DNA of 52,820 nt from Carboxylicivirga caseinilyticus (GCA_025499705.1 JAFMVE010000043.1:1-52820); one strand, 5' to 3'. Shown: positions 1 to 10,154, counted from the first letter of the stretch. Numbers and translations are program-made. The notes: a model not told the origin generated them from the letters alone.

Positions 1-1628
1 GTTTTAACTTCTAATATAACAGCTTTTTCACTTTCCTTAAAAAGCTTATCTAATTGACTATCTAATTCTTCTTCATTCTCAGCCAACAAATAATCCAAAC
101 CATACATTTCAGCCAAAGGTTTTACACTTAAACTGTGCTTAGCCTCAAAGTATGTTTCTAACTCTTCAGTATCTGATGGTCCCGGAATAAAACGGAATAT
201 ACCTCCTCCTCCATTATTAAAAACCAGAATACGAAGATTTGGTTTTAGATATGAATTCCATAATCCATTGCTATCATACAAAAATGATAAATCACCACTA
301 ACCAGTAAAGTTCGTTTTTGGGTAATGTATGATGCTCCTACAGCCGTACTGGTGCATCCATCTATACCACTTGTACCACGGTTACAGAACGATTCATATT
401 TCTGAAATTCTTCAAATAACTGAGCATATCTAATTGCAGAACTATTTCCCCACTGAATCATGTAATCTTCAGGTAATTTTGCCTGAAGATGGTTAAACAT
501 GTTCAGATCACTCCATGGTATTTTCTCCATGTATTCAGCATGATGATTCTCTGAACGTTCTCTTCTATTTAACCAGGTTGTTTTAAAATGGCTCTTCTTT
601 GAATTAAGATTAGGTAATAACTGCTTAAAGAAATCCAAAGGTTCCGATTCAATTGAAGCTGTCAACTGCTTGTATGTATCCAAATGACGATTAACAGAAC
701 TTAAATGCCAATGATGTTTTGCCGGATACGAACGAAGGAATTTCTTAACCATTTTGGAGACCACAGCCCCATCCATGGTAATTAAAAGGTTAGGTTTAAA
801 AAAATGAACTTCCTCTTCAGTGATGGTCGCTACAACTTTATCGATACCCCCAACAATGTTTGCTCCACTTATATTGGATGATACCTCTGAAAGCACAACT
901 ACCTGCTCGAATTCTGACAATTGATTTAATACTTGTTTCAATTTTAGATCTGGAAATTGCGATCCTACCAGAATCATTATTCTGTCAGAATTATTCCAAA
1001 TAGAAGAAAGATCTTCTACCTGCATATCCGATAGCCGATATTCTGCCTGGTATTGTTTTATCTGTCTTATTTCATCAGTCGGGTGTACTGTTTTACCATA
1101 TAAAGGTTCCCGTAAAGGCAAATTGATGTGAACAGGTCCGGGTTTGCGGTTCAGGCAATTATAAAAAGCCTCACTTACCAAGCGTTTTACGTACCAGTCA
1201 TTTTCTTCGAGATAAGTAGGTATATTACACGAGTATTTCACTACATTATCCAAAGCTCCAATCTGACGAATCGTTTGACCATCACCCTGATCAATCCACT
1301 CCATTGGACGATCAGCACTGATCACTACCAATGGTATATTCTGATAATAAGCTTCTGAAATTGCTGGTGCATAGTTTAATAAAGCAGAGCCACTAGTACA
1401 TACAAGAGCTACTGGTTTTCGTGTTTGCTGAGCAATACCCAATGCAAAAAAACCGGCACTACGTTCATCAACCACACTGTAACAATTAAACTCGGGATGA
1501 GCAGCAAAGGTAATGGTTAAAGGAGCATTTCTTGATCCGGGTGAAATGACCACTTCCCTTAATCCTTCTGCCAAACATATATCTACTAAAGTTTTTACAA
1601 CTTTCTTCTCGGAAACAGGTTTATTCAT
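1..1628 (-). CDS. menD: MenD, SEPHCHC synthase (3' end outside window)
   Basis: Thiamine-diphosphate enzyme of menaquinone synthesis. It joins isochorismate and 2-oxoglutarate to give 2-succinyl-5-enolpyruvyl-6-hydroxy-3-cyclohexene-1-carboxylate. The frame is open from the ATG at 1626-1628 to the left edge, about 542 codons of a usual 550-560, so only the last few residues are missing. Seen: ISPGSRNAPL near residue 28; the DER motif with Glu55, which fits the ThDP-activating Glu of the family; CTSGSA; and, near residue 443, SGDLSFLYDSNGLW followed by NNGGGGIF, the ThDP/Mg-binding signature. The start lies inside the end of menF (8-base overlap), so the two are translationally coupled. The rest of the men operon presumably continues leftward. 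Confidence 0.96.
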   Translation of the reverse strand, partial: MNKPVSEKKVVKTLVDICLAEGLREVVISPGSRNAPLTITFAAHPEFNCYSVVDERSAGFFALGIAQQTRKPVALVCTSGSALLNYAPAISEAYYQNIPLVVISADRPMEWIDQGDGQTIRQIGALDNVVKYSCNIPTYLEENDWYVKRLVSEAFYNCLNRKPGPVHINLPLREPLYGKTVHPTDEIRQIKQYQAEYRLSDMQVEDLSSIWNNSDRIMILVGSQFPDLKLKQVLNQLSEFEQVVVLSEVSSNISGANIVGGIDKVVATITEEEVHFFKPNLLITMDGAVVSKMVKKFLRSYPAKHHWHLSSVNRHLDTYKQLTASIESEPLDFFKQLLPNLNSKKSHFKTTWLNRRERSENHHAEYMEKIPWSDLNMFNHLQAKLPEDYMIQWGNSSAIRYAQLFEEFQKYESFCNRGTSGIDGCTSTAVGASYITQKRTLLVSGDLSFLYDSNGLWNSYLKPNLRILVFNNGGGGIFRFIPGPSDTEELETYFEAKHSLSVKPLAEMYGLDYLLAENEEELDSQLDKLFKESEKAVILEVK

Positions 1629-2730
1629 AACCCTGCAAATTTGCTATATTTTTTAATACCGACAAAAGGGTTTGAGCCTTCAGTTCTGTCTCTTCCCATT
1701 CTTTGTTTACTTCACTTCCTCGTGTTAAACCACCTCCTAAATACAAAGAAGCATGAGAGTGAGTTAGTTTCAAACACCTGATATTAACATAAAAAGAAAA
1801 GTCACCATTATTAACCGGACCTAAAAAACCCGCATAATATTCTCGTCGGTTAGATTCAATCTCTGAAATATGTTCAATTGCCCCTTCCTTGGGCATTCCA
1901 CACACGGCTGGTGTAGGGTGAAGTTGAGTTAACAGCCTCATTAAACCACTTCCCAACTGAGATAAATTAAATTTAAAATCGGTTCTGAGATGTTTCACCT
2001 GACCGGCCTTCATCGTATAAGGACCGTTTATCTGGTAATCCTGAATATTGTTATTATCCAGCACAGTTTTCATATAATCGGTAACCAATGCCTGCTCATC
2101 TTCTTCTTTATGGCTCCAAAAAGTATTTGATCTGTTGGGTAATGTACCTGCCAATGAAACTGTTTGCAATGATTCCTCCGATTTACCCAATAAAAGTTCC
2201 GGACCAGCACCAATCCACACTCCGGTTTCAGGTGTTACCAAAGCATAAACAAACGCATGTTCATACAACCCACAAAGTTCATCGAAGAAGTGGATAACAT
2301 TCTCAACAGCAAAAGAAGGCACTTTCTTAATTCGTGACAGAATCACTTTATCGAGCTCCCCTTTCAAAAGAGCATTATGCATCATCTTAAATTGTTGATG
2401 ATACTCTTCAAAAGTTATTTCAACATCTTCATCTTCTTTCAAAAATTGTTGAAAAAGTGAGATCACATTATAAGCAATATCTTCAGACAATACTCCTTCA
2501 AATACATAATTTAAATCACGACTGATATGAATTGACCTGAAATTCTCTGCATTAAAAGGATGAATAATAAAACCATCATTAAGCCATTCTTCCTTTATTT
2601 CTTTTGCATCAGAAGACTTTCCTATCTGAAGTATTTTATTGTTTTGATGTGGTAATCTGTAAAGAATAACTGAGTCTGCACCCAATCTTATCAAATCATT
2701 TATCTTATCTGGTATATGCGTTGTATTCAC
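1621..2730 (-). CDS. menF: Isochorismate synthase MenF
   Basis: Chorismate-binding enzyme of 369 residues that converts chorismate to isochorismate, the first step of menaquinone synthesis. The C-terminal half carries the family core: HPTPAVCGMPKE, the EHISEIESNRREYYAGFLG region and the GGGLTRGS block. The protein is shorter than E. coli MenF (about 430), as is common in Bacteroidota. PabB, TrpE and EntC share this fold; the 8-base overlap with menD decides for MenF. The start is GTG (2728-2730): an in-frame stop lies four codons upstream and there is no nearby ATG. A TATCTTTG promoter box lies about 18 bases before it, so this is probably the first gene of the operon. Confidence 0.92.
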   Translation of the reverse strand: MNTTHIPDKINDLIRLGADSVILYRLPHQNNKILQIGKSSDAKEIKEEWLNDGFIIHPFNAENFRSIHISRDLNYVFEGVLSEDIAYNVISLFQQFLKEDEDVEITFEEYHQQFKMMHNALLKGELDKVILSRIKKVPSFAVENVIHFFDELCGLYEHAFVYALVTPETGVWIGAGPELLLGKSEESLQTVSLAGTLPNRSNTFWSHKEEDEQALVTDYMKTVLDNNNIQDYQINGPYTMKAGQVKHLRTDFKFNLSQLGSGLMRLLTQLHPTPAVCGMPKEGAIEHISEIESNRREYYAGFLGPVNNGDFSFYVNIRCLKLTHSHASLYLGGGLTRGSEVNKEWEETELKAQTLLSVLKNIANLQGYE

Positions 2731-2748
2731 TTTTATTTAAACTTAAAA

Positions 2749-2756
2749 CAAAGATA
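2749..2756 (-). promoter_or_regulatory. -7 promoter box of menF-menD
   Basis: The minus strand reads TATCTTTG, an exact match to the Bacteroidota -7 consensus TAnnTTTG. It predicts a leader of roughly 14 bases before the GTG start. No clear -33 TTTG is seen at the usual distance. Confidence 0.5.
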
Positions 2757-2922
2757 ATAAAATAGCCTCCAATGACGAACATTTCCTCTTGCACTAAAAA
2801 AATTAAATCCCGCACCGTAATGATGAACACATCATTACATCTGATTAATGATTAATTTTTCCTGATGAATGAAACCAATTGGTTATTTCTAAGTATAACG
2901 TCATACACTCAAACTCGTTATT

Positions 2923-5721
2923 ATGACACACTATTACCTGAACTTAATAACCAAATTGTCCTACATATTTGCAATGGTCTGTATTACTACTTTTGCACCA
3001 ATGCAAGCCCAAGAACTAACAAAAGAATGTATCAATTGTTTTTCTACTGAGCTGGTTTCAATTGAAAGTGAGGACGATTGCACAACCATTCAATTAAAGA
3101 TACAAGCATCTGATTGCAACTCTGCTTTATCACATTTTACAGTTGAAGTGCCTTGCGGAACAGTTACCTCAGCATCGAATTCAGGAGGATGGCCCATCGA
3201 AGTTAATTCAGAAGATCCTACAAGCGGTATATATGGATTGAAAGTAGATAATATCAATAATTTCGGAGAAGATGGTGATTCTGCTTCTTTCACTCTGGAA
3301 TACACTGTTTGTTATACCGATCAAGAGTGTAAAAACATTCTGGAATCAGGTTTTGATATCGCTTACAAAGCAGCAACCTGTATTTTTATTGATCGCATTG
3401 AATCAGAAAACCCTCCATTAGATGCGTTTCTTACAACGCAAGACCTAATTTGTAACGGCGATGCAAGTGGTACAGTGATTACAACCATTACTGAAGGTAC
3501 TGAACCTTTTACTTTTTTATGGAATACTGGTGCTACTACAAAAGATCTGTTAAATGTTACGGCAGGATATTATGAAGTAACTATTACAGATGCCAATGGT
3601 GAGAATCTCACATTAAGTGCTCAAATAAATGAACCTGAAGCTATTTCAGTTCAGGCTAGCATACAAAATGCAAATTGTGGATTAAACGATGGTTTTATCG
3701 AAGTAACTGCATCCGGAGGAAAAGAACCATATTCGTATGAGTGGAGTAATGGAGCTTCTACTTCTATGATTGATCAGCTGGAAAGCGGACAATATACTGT
3801 TACTGTAACTGATTCGATTGGTTGCTCAAAATCGTTTAACTACAATATAAAAAACGAAACGACTCTAAGAGCAACTATCACTACAGACAATCTGGAATGT
3901 CATGAAGAAGGTTCCGGAAGTCTGACTGTTACTGTTACAGGTGGAATTGAACCATACAGCTATTTGTGGGACAATGGTGATACAACCAGTACTGCAACAG
4001 ATTTAAACAGTGGAATTCATAAAGTAATTATCACTGATGCAGTCGGATGTACTACTGAAAAAACATCCTATGTAATCATAAGTAAATTGAATGCTTCAGC
4101 GGTTATAAACAATCCTCTTTGTAATGGCGAATCAAATGGTAGTGCAACTATAACAATTATAAATGGAACAGAACCATATGATATTATCTGGAACACCGGT
4201 TCTACTGAAACTACAATCAATGATCTGGCTGCAGGATGGTATTGGGCAGATATCACTGATGCTAATGGATGTGAGTACCGTAAATATGTAAATATTACAC
4301 AACCCAATGAACTAACAATATCAGCTTCATTATCAAAAGCAAGCTGTAATGCAAATGATTCAAGTATTATTGTTGATATAATTGTAAGTGGAGGAACACC
4401 TCCATACACTTATTACAGAGATGGAGCAGAAACCGATAAAACAATTACAGTTGACAAAACTGGATATTATGAATTTACAGTAATTGACGCCAACGGATGT
4501 GAAAAAACACAAGAAATTTTGGTAACTCGTCCCGAAGCTAATTTAAATACCAACATTACGGTTAGTCAGCCAACATGTTCGAGTTCGGGTTACGGGTCAG
4601 CTGCAATAACGGTTATTAATGGTGAGGCACCTTATACAATTATATGGTCTGATGGATCAGAAGCCATGAACCGTAATAATCTTACTGAAGGTGACTATGA
4701 GGTATTAATAACTGATGCCATCGGTTGTACATCACAACATTCCATAACCATTAATTCTGTTGAAATCGCTTCGGCCGAAATCATTGCTCCTGACGCTATG
4801 CCTGAATGTTCATCAAGCAATAATTTACTGTATGCATTCACTAATAATACAAGTTCATACCAATGGTCAATCTCCAATACCGCTTCAGGATGGACTATTG
4901 AAAGTCAGACTGAAGATCAAATCAGTTATACTGCTGGTGAGGGTAGCACATGGGTACAGTTATTGGTTAAGAGTATTGACAATTGTGAAGCAAGAGATTC
5001 CATATTATTGAATTGCCAGTCACTTGATGACTCGAATCCAACCGATTCTATATCGGGTGGTGATGAGGATAAAAATTGCGACTCTTGTTATGAAATTATA
5101 CCAACAGATATCAAACAATTAGATGATAACTGTTACAAGTACACCATTACAGTAAAAACTGATGGATCTTGCAGTTATGATCTTTCACATCTGTCGATTG
5201 AGGTAAAAGATGGCTATGTAAAATCAGTGTATAACTCAAAAGGATGGAAAACCGAACTCAATTCAACAGATCCAACCACAGGCATTTATGGATTTAAGAT
5301 TGATGACATTTCCAACTTTGGCAAAAGCATAGATCAATTTAATATTGAATATACTATTTGTTTTGATGATGAATCTCTACGCGAATTTACTGTAGCATAT
5401 AAATCTGCACAATGTGTAGTGACAGATGTATTTGAATTTAACCAGGAACAATTTAATACTTCCCTTTCAGCTAATTCATACCCAAATCCCTTTACCGATG
5501 CAACTCAAATTGAGTTTACATCAAAAACCACAACAGATGCCGAATTATATATTTATGATATTTATGGTAATATGGTTGAATGCTTATACAGCGGACCCGT
5601 TGAAGCAAATACAAACTACAACTTTGAATTCCGTCCGGATAAAACTATGGAAAGTATATTCTTCTATCGATTAATATGTGGAGACGAAATCATACAAGGT
5701 AAACTAATGAAAATTCGTTAG
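2923..5721 (+). CDS. T9SS-secreted protein with six SprB-like repeats
   Basis: Large secreted surface protein of 932 residues. Residues 1-29 form a signal peptide ending at MQAQ. Residues about 34-163 form a Cys-containing module. Residues about 166-616 hold six SprB-like repeats of about 75 residues, each with a C-x-G/N-x-x-G start, EPYxYxWxxG in the middle and DANGC or DAxGC at the end. An Ig/PKD-like stretch follows (about 617-700). A second copy of the N-terminal module lies at about 718-845. The end (about 847-932, YPNPF then YDIYGNMV and the final KLMKIR) is a type A T9SS sorting domain. SprB repeats are known from the Flavobacterium gliding adhesin; this protein is far smaller, so adhesion is inferred. 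A hairpin terminator follows directly. No neighbour suggests a partner. Confidence 0.9.
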   Translation: MTHYYLNLITKLSYIFAMVCITTFAPMQAQELTKECINCFSTELVSIESEDDCTTIQLKIQASDCNSALSHFTVEVPCGTVTSASNSGGWPIEVNSEDPTSGIYGLKVDNINNFGEDGDSASFTLEYTVCYTDQECKNILESGFDIAYKAATCIFIDRIESENPPLDAFLTTQDLICNGDASGTVITTITEGTEPFTFLWNTGATTKDLLNVTAGYYEVTITDANGENLTLSAQINEPEAISVQASIQNANCGLNDGFIEVTASGGKEPYSYEWSNGASTSMIDQLESGQYTVTVTDSIGCSKSFNYNIKNETTLRATITTDNLECHEEGSGSLTVTVTGGIEPYSYLWDNGDTTSTATDLNSGIHKVIITDAVGCTTEKTSYVIISKLNASAVINNPLCNGESNGSATITIINGTEPYDIIWNTGSTETTINDLAAGWYWADITDANGCEYRKYVNITQPNELTISASLSKASCNANDSSIIVDIIVSGGTPPYTYYRDGAETDKTITVDKTGYYEFTVIDANGCEKTQEILVTRPEANLNTNITVSQPTCSSSGYGSAAITVINGEAPYTIIWSDGSEAMNRNNLTEGDYEVLITDAIGCTSQHSITINSVEIASAEIIAPDAMPECSSSNNLLYAFTNNTSSYQWSISNTASGWTIESQTEDQISYTAGEGSTWVQLLVKSIDNCEARDSILLNCQSLDDSNPTDSISGGDEDKNCDSCYEIIPTDIKQLDDNCYKYTITVKTDGSCSYDLSHLSIEVKDGYVKSVYNSKGWKTELNSTDPTTGIYGFKIDDISNFGKSIDQFNIEYTICFDDESLREFTVAYKSAQCVVTDVFEFNQEQFNTSLSANSYPNPFTDATQIEFTSKTTTDAELYIYDIYGNMVECLYSGPVEANTNYNFEFRPDKTMESIFFYRLICGDEIIQGKLMKIR

Positions 5722-5744
5722 ATATTACAGTTCCTGATTCAAGT

Positions 5745-5776
5745 AGGAGGTTGTCTTTTGGCAACCTCTTTTTTAT
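5745..5776 (+). terminator. Rho-independent terminator after the SprB-repeat gene
   Basis: GAGGTTG (5747-5753) pairs with CAACCTC (5762-5768), with a further T-G and C-G pair closing a TTTT loop. A run of T follows. Confidence 0.8.
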
Positions 5777-5932
5777 TTTATAATCAATCCTGATGATAGC
5801 TCAATATTAGACTTCTGTTGAAATACCCATTGCAATTCATAAATCTATCTAAATTAATAATATCATTTATTAGCGTTGTGCATTAAATATAATTCAAGTA
5901 AATTGAAGCAGCAACCAAATAAACTACACATC

Positions 5933-8356
5933 ATGACTAATAAACTCATTGCTGTTTTACTTTTTGTATTTATATCAGTTATTTCTTTTGCTCAGGTTGA
6001 TATTAAGTATCAGGTACCTTCCGAAGAAATATTAAAACTAGCTGACGTTCCTTTACCCCCTTCAACTATAACCAACGATGATGCTTCTTTGGTGGTATTA
6101 TTGTATCGTAATCAATACAAAAGCATAGCCGAACTATCAGAACAAGAATTAAAGTTGGCGGGTATTCGTACCAACCCGGTCACAAATATGTCATCGCGTA
6201 GTACTTTTTATAATAATCTGGAGTTAATAAAAAAAGGTTCAAAAGAACCGTCGCAGATTGAAGGCTTACCTGACAATCCAAGACTATCGAACTTCAGTTG
6301 GTCACCAGATCAGACCAAATTAGCTTTTGCTAATACTGCGTCTAATGGAACTGAATTATGGTATGCCGACTTAGTTACTTTAAAGGCATATCGTTTAACA
6401 GGCCCTATTATCAATGGAAATTTACGAAACAGACCATATACATGGTTGAAAGATAATAATGGCTTATTAGTAAAAATACTACCAGAAGACAGACCGTCAA
6501 TCATAAACAAAAGTGAATCAATTCCAACAGGTCCGGTAATCTCAGTAAACGATGGTAAGAAAGCTCAGAACAGAACGTATCAGGATTTATTAAAAGATAA
6601 GACTGATGAGCAGAATTTTGTTACTTTAGCCGAATCCGAACTAAACATTATTGGTCTTGATGGATCTGCCAAAACATGGGCTCCAAAGGCCATTTACAGT
6701 AGCATTAGCATATCACCTGATGGAGAATATGTTCTTCTGTCAGTCATTAAGAAACCTTTCTCCTACCTGGTTCCTTATTACCGGTTTAGTACTGATTATT
6801 TGATCTATAACATCAATGGTGATTTGATCAAGACATTGGAAGAAGTGCCTCTAATTGAAGATTTACCCCAGGGTTTTATGGCTGAGCGTAAAGGGAAAAG
6901 AGATTTTGGTTGGAGAGCCGATAAACCATCAACCATCTATTGGGCCACAGTACTTGACGATGGAGATCCGGAAAAAGAGGTAGAATTCAGAGACGAAATA
7001 TTTACACTTGACGCTCCATTTAGTGATAAGCCTAAATCAATCCTAAAGGTTAAAAACAGATTTTCTTATATCATATGGGGTAACGATCAAATTGCCGTAG
7101 CATATGATATGTGGTGGAACAACAGAAACACAAAAACCTATGTATTTAATCCGGAAGATAATACACTAGAACCTCAGATCTTATTCGATCGCAACTATCA
7201 GGATAGATACAATGATCCCGGATCATTTATAACCACAAAAAATGATTTGGATAGAAATATTCTTCTTCTGGATAATGATAATGTTTATCTCGAAGGTGAT
7301 GGTTATTCTGCTGAAGGACAAAAACCTTTTATTGATAGAATGAATCTGAAAACACAAAAGAAAACAAGACTTTTCCAGGCTCAAAACAAAGAAAACCTTG
7401 AAACAATCTCTAAAGTTATTGATATCAAAAAAGGACTGATTCTTACGCGTATTCAATCGCCTACTGATTTTCCAAACTACTACTTGAGAAATATTAAGAG
7501 CAGAAAAGCACCAATGCCTGTTACTCATTTCAAAAATCCTTTTGAGAGCATGGCGGGTGTGCATAAAGAGATCATTCATTATACTCGTGAAGACAGTTTA
7601 CCTCTATCAGGCACCTTATATTTACCGGCTAATTATGATTTTAATAATAAAGAACGTCTGCCTTTATTAATGTGGGCATATCCTGATGAATTTAAGGATA
7701 AAAAAAGTGCAGCACAGGTTACCTCCTCTCCTAATGAATTTATATACCCGTGGTATGGATCTCCAGTATTCTGGGTTATGAAAGGATATGCCATTCTTGA
7801 GGATGCTTCATTCCCTATCGTTGGTGAAGGCGATGAAGAACCCAATGATACCTTTATACCTCAATTGGTTAGTAACGCCAAAGCTGCTATCGATTATCTG
7901 GATGAACAGGGATATATCGATCGAAATAAAGTTGCTGTTGGTGGACATTCTTACGGAGCTTTTATGACAGCCAACCTGTTAACTCATTCTGATTTGTTTG
8001 CTGCAGGTATTGCACGAAGTGGTGCCTATAACCGTACACTTACCCCTTTCGGATTCCAGAGTGAAGAGCGTAACTACTGGGAAGCACCTAACATTTATTA
8101 TGAGATGTCACCATTTATGCATGCAGATAAGATGAAGCATCCGCTATTATTGATACACGGAAGAGAAGATAATAACTCAGGTACATACACTATGCAGAGC
8201 GAACGTTATTTCAATGCATTAAAAGGTCTTGGCGCAACGGTTCGCCTGGTTTTACTACCTACTGAAAGTCACAGTTACAGAGCAAAAGAATCAGTTTTAC
8301 ACTTGCTTTGGGAACAGGATCAATGGCTGGAAAAATATGTAAAGAATAAGAAATAA
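5933..8356 (+). CDS. Exported S9-family peptidase (glutamyl endopeptidase-like)
   Basis: Prolyl-oligopeptidase-family serine peptidase of 807 residues. A signal peptide (hydrophobic run then SFAQ, about residues 1-22) sends it to the periplasm. An N-terminal beta-propeller with short blades covers roughly 90-520, and an alpha/beta hydrolase covers about 560-800. The triad is visible: Ser673 in GGHSYGAF, Asp746 in HGREDNNSGT and His780 in TESHSYR. The GGHSYGAF elbow and overall length fit the S9D subgroup (bacterial/plastid glutamyl endopeptidase). The start is placed at ATG 5933, because the signal peptide begins there; an in-frame ATG at 5876 would add 19 polar residues before it. Likely role is degradation of imported or periplasmic peptides; substrate is inferred. 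A hairpin follows the stop. Confidence 0.88.
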   Translation: MTNKLIAVLLFVFISVISFAQVDIKYQVPSEEILKLADVPLPPSTITNDDASLVVLLYRNQYKSIAELSEQELKLAGIRTNPVTNMSSRSTFYNNLELIKKGSKEPSQIEGLPDNPRLSNFSWSPDQTKLAFANTASNGTELWYADLVTLKAYRLTGPIINGNLRNRPYTWLKDNNGLLVKILPEDRPSIINKSESIPTGPVISVNDGKKAQNRTYQDLLKDKTDEQNFVTLAESELNIIGLDGSAKTWAPKAIYSSISISPDGEYVLLSVIKKPFSYLVPYYRFSTDYLIYNINGDLIKTLEEVPLIEDLPQGFMAERKGKRDFGWRADKPSTIYWATVLDDGDPEKEVEFRDEIFTLDAPFSDKPKSILKVKNRFSYIIWGNDQIAVAYDMWWNNRNTKTYVFNPEDNTLEPQILFDRNYQDRYNDPGSFITTKNDLDRNILLLDNDNVYLEGDGYSAEGQKPFIDRMNLKTQKKTRLFQAQNKENLETISKVIDIKKGLILTRIQSPTDFPNYYLRNIKSRKAPMPVTHFKNPFESMAGVHKEIIHYTREDSLPLSGTLYLPANYDFNNKERLPLLMWAYPDEFKDKKSAAQVTSSPNEFIYPWYGSPVFWVMKGYAILEDASFPIVGEGDEEPNDTFIPQLVSNAKAAIDYLDEQGYIDRNKVAVGGHSYGAFMTANLLTHSDLFAAGIARSGAYNRTLTPFGFQSEERNYWEAPNIYYEMSPFMHADKMKHPLLLIHGREDNNSGTYTMQSERYFNALKGLGATVRLVLLPTESHSYRAKESVLHLLWEQDQWLEKYVKNKK

Positions 8357-8365
8357 CCTATGATT

Positions 8366-8395
8366 GGGCTGGTGTTAGCCAGCCCCTTCTCTTTT
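8366..8395 (+). terminator. Hairpin terminator after the S9 peptidase
   Basis: GGGCTGG (8366-8372) pairs with CCAGCCC (8379-8385) over a six-base loop, followed by CTTCTCTTTT. The T-run is broken, so termination may be partial and the next gene could be read through. Confidence 0.6.
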
Positions 8396-8406
8396 CCAAA
8401 AGACTT

Positions 8407-9174
8407 ATGAAAGATATATCTCACCTTCAGCAACTAACCTATCAACAGGTAAAAGACAGACATTACGATTTGGCCATTTTACCCTGGGGAGCCACAGAAG
8501 CCCACAATTATCATTTACCCTATGGGACTGATAATCTGGAAACCGAAGTAATACTAAAACAGTCAGTTGAGTTGGCTACAAACGAAGGTGCATCAGTCTT
8601 AATCTTACCCATCATTCCGTTTGGAGTAAATACCGGACAAATGGATCTCCCATATATCATTAATATGATGCCCTCCACACAGGCTGCAATTATCAATGAT
8701 GTGGCTCAATCAGTCTTCAACAGTAACATTGATAAACTTCTGATTTTTAACGGCCATGGAGGTAATGATTTCAAAACGATAATAAGAGAAACAGGTGCTA
8801 AATATCCTAATAAAATTATCTGTAGCAGTAACTGGTTTCAGGTGCTGAAACATAGCAATTACTTTACACATGCCGGAGAACATGCCGATGAAATGGAAAC
8901 CAGTCTAATGATGTATTTATATCCTGAGTTGGTTCTTCCTTTGGAAACAGCAGGAAATGGTCAGCATAAAAAATTCAGAGTACAGGGCCTCAATGAAAAT
9001 TGGGCCTGGGCAGAAAGAAAATGGACTCAGGTAACCAATGACACAGGGGTGGGAAATCCACATTATTCATCTGCAGAGAAAGGAGAGAAATTCTTTACAG
9101 ATGTATGCCAGGTACTGTCAAAGTTCATTCACCAACTGGCTACTACTCCTAACACCGACTTTTATAGTTATTAA
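8407..9174 (+). CDS. Creatininase-family amidohydrolase
   Basis: Cytoplasmic metal-dependent amidohydrolase of 255 residues in the creatinine amidohydrolase/MftE/ArfB fold. Metal-binding residues are recognisable: Glu31, His33 and Asp42 in GATEAHNYHLPYGTD, His117 in NGHGGND, and the Glu in AGEHADEMETS. Length is typical. The family acts on creatinine, on formamide intermediates of flavin/F420 pathways, or on redox-cofactor precursors; neither sequence nor context picks one. It starts 50 bases after the S9 peptidase beyond a hairpin. Its stop codon directly abuts the stop of the convergent EEP gene, with no base between. Confidence 0.85.
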   Translation: MKDISHLQQLTYQQVKDRHYDLAILPWGATEAHNYHLPYGTDNLETEVILKQSVELATNEGASVLILPIIPFGVNTGQMDLPYIINMMPSTQAAIINDVAQSVFNSNIDKLLIFNGHGGNDFKTIIRETGAKYPNKIICSSNWFQVLKHSNYFTHAGEHADEMETSLMMYLYPELVLPLETAGNGQHKKFRVQGLNENWAWAERKWTQVTNDTGVGNPHYSSAEKGEKFFTDVCQVLSKFIHQLATTPNTDFYSY

Positions 9175-10086
9175 TTATTTAAAAACCGCCATGACTGGTC
9201 TATGATCACTTACCATATTTAAATAATTGCTATAGCAATAAGAAGGTCGTATGGTAGTTGTTGATTGATGCAAGTCAAACAGTTCGTTGGTCATTAAAAT
9301 ATGATCAAGATGACTATAATAACTTGAACCCGGGTATGACCAATATTCCTCATCCCCCATGGCTATATTCATATCAGCAAAACGATAGTGCACTTCATCA
9401 GAAACAAAATTCCAGAATACATTGTCTGAATAGTAGTTTTCACTTATATAGTCGTTATAATCTCCCAGTACAATAACGGCTTCATCTGCTAAATAAGAAT
9501 CAATGTAATTTTGTAGTTTCTCAGATGCATCTCTTCTTCTTTCTTCATTTGCATAATCGCCAAATGCTTTTAGATGATTATTTATCAAATAAACTTCTAT
9601 TCCGGTTCCTTTATGATGAATCTTTATTTTAAACGGAGGACGAGGGAAAGCATAATAGTCATCTTTATACAAAGCTTCTGTTTCTTCTTCGTACAAATCA
9701 ACTTCTGAGGTTTTATACAAATAAGCCAGCGACTGATCTCCGGATGAACTGGGCGTAAATACAGCTTCCCAACCCGGTATTTCATCGGCTAAACGTTGCG
9801 CGACATATTCACTTCCTATCTCTTGCAAAGCTACAATATCTGCATCTAACTGTCCTAATAAGCTGGCTATATAAGGAATACGGATAGTAACATTATAATC
9901 GTGACTACTACTTAATCGGAAATTTTCTAAATTTAGAGTTACCACTTCCAGCGCATTAGAACTGGTTGTTTCTATACAATCTCCAAAATCAATTGCCCAC
10001 GATTGTTCAGGATCATCCTTTTTACATGATGACCATCCCAACACAAATACCACTAAAACTAATGTAAAGAAAAACCGATTATTCAT
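9175..10086 (-). CDS. Endonuclease/exonuclease/phosphatase-family lipoprotein
   Basis: Secreted lipoprotein of 303 residues. The signal peptide ends in the lipobox WSSC (Cys21). The rest is an EEP domain: LNLENFR near residue 53, ADIVALQEIG with the metal-binding Glu, INNHLKAFGD, VLGDYNDY and the C-terminal SDHRPVMAVF with the catalytic Asp-His pair. The fold covers DNases, nucleases and phosphodiesterases; export suggests scavenging of nucleic acid or phosphoester outside the cytoplasm, which is inference. The upstream region carries a short palindrome ACCAATTGGT (around 10101-10110) that could bind a regulator. Convergent with the creatininase gene. Confidence 0.87.
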   Translation of the reverse strand: MNNRFFFTLVLVVFVLGWSSCKKDDPEQSWAIDFGDCIETTSSNALEVVTLNLENFRLSSSHDYNVTIRIPYIASLLGQLDADIVALQEIGSEYVAQRLADEIPGWEAVFTPSSSGDQSLAYLYKTSEVDLYEEETEALYKDDYYAFPRPPFKIKIHHKGTGIEVYLINNHLKAFGDYANEERRRDASEKLQNYIDSYLADEAVIVLGDYNDYISENYYSDNVFWNFVSDEVHYRFADMNIAMGDEEYWSYPGSSYYSHLDHILMTNELFDLHQSTTTIRPSYCYSNYLNMVSDHRPVMAVFK

Positions 10087-10154
10087 AATTAAATCATTAG
10101 ACCAATTGGTCGCAAAGATTCAATTATTTAACGAGATATACAAACACTATAATT

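Noticed and set aside
3421-4770. Tandem DNA repeat or CRISPR-like array in the SprB-repeat gene
   Set aside because: The repetition is at protein level (about 75 residues, diverged). The DNA units are not near-identical and there are no spacers.
5876-5932. Upstream start for the S9 peptidase
   Set aside because: It would put 19 polar residues before a good signal peptide; ATG 5933 fits export.
7223-7579. 118-codon minus-strand open frame inside the S9 peptidase gene
   Set aside because: It lies wholly within a gene with clear family motifs, has low-complexity composition (Phe/Ile/Asn-rich) and no recognisable domain. It is an antisense shadow, as are the other long antisense frames, such as 4068-4409.
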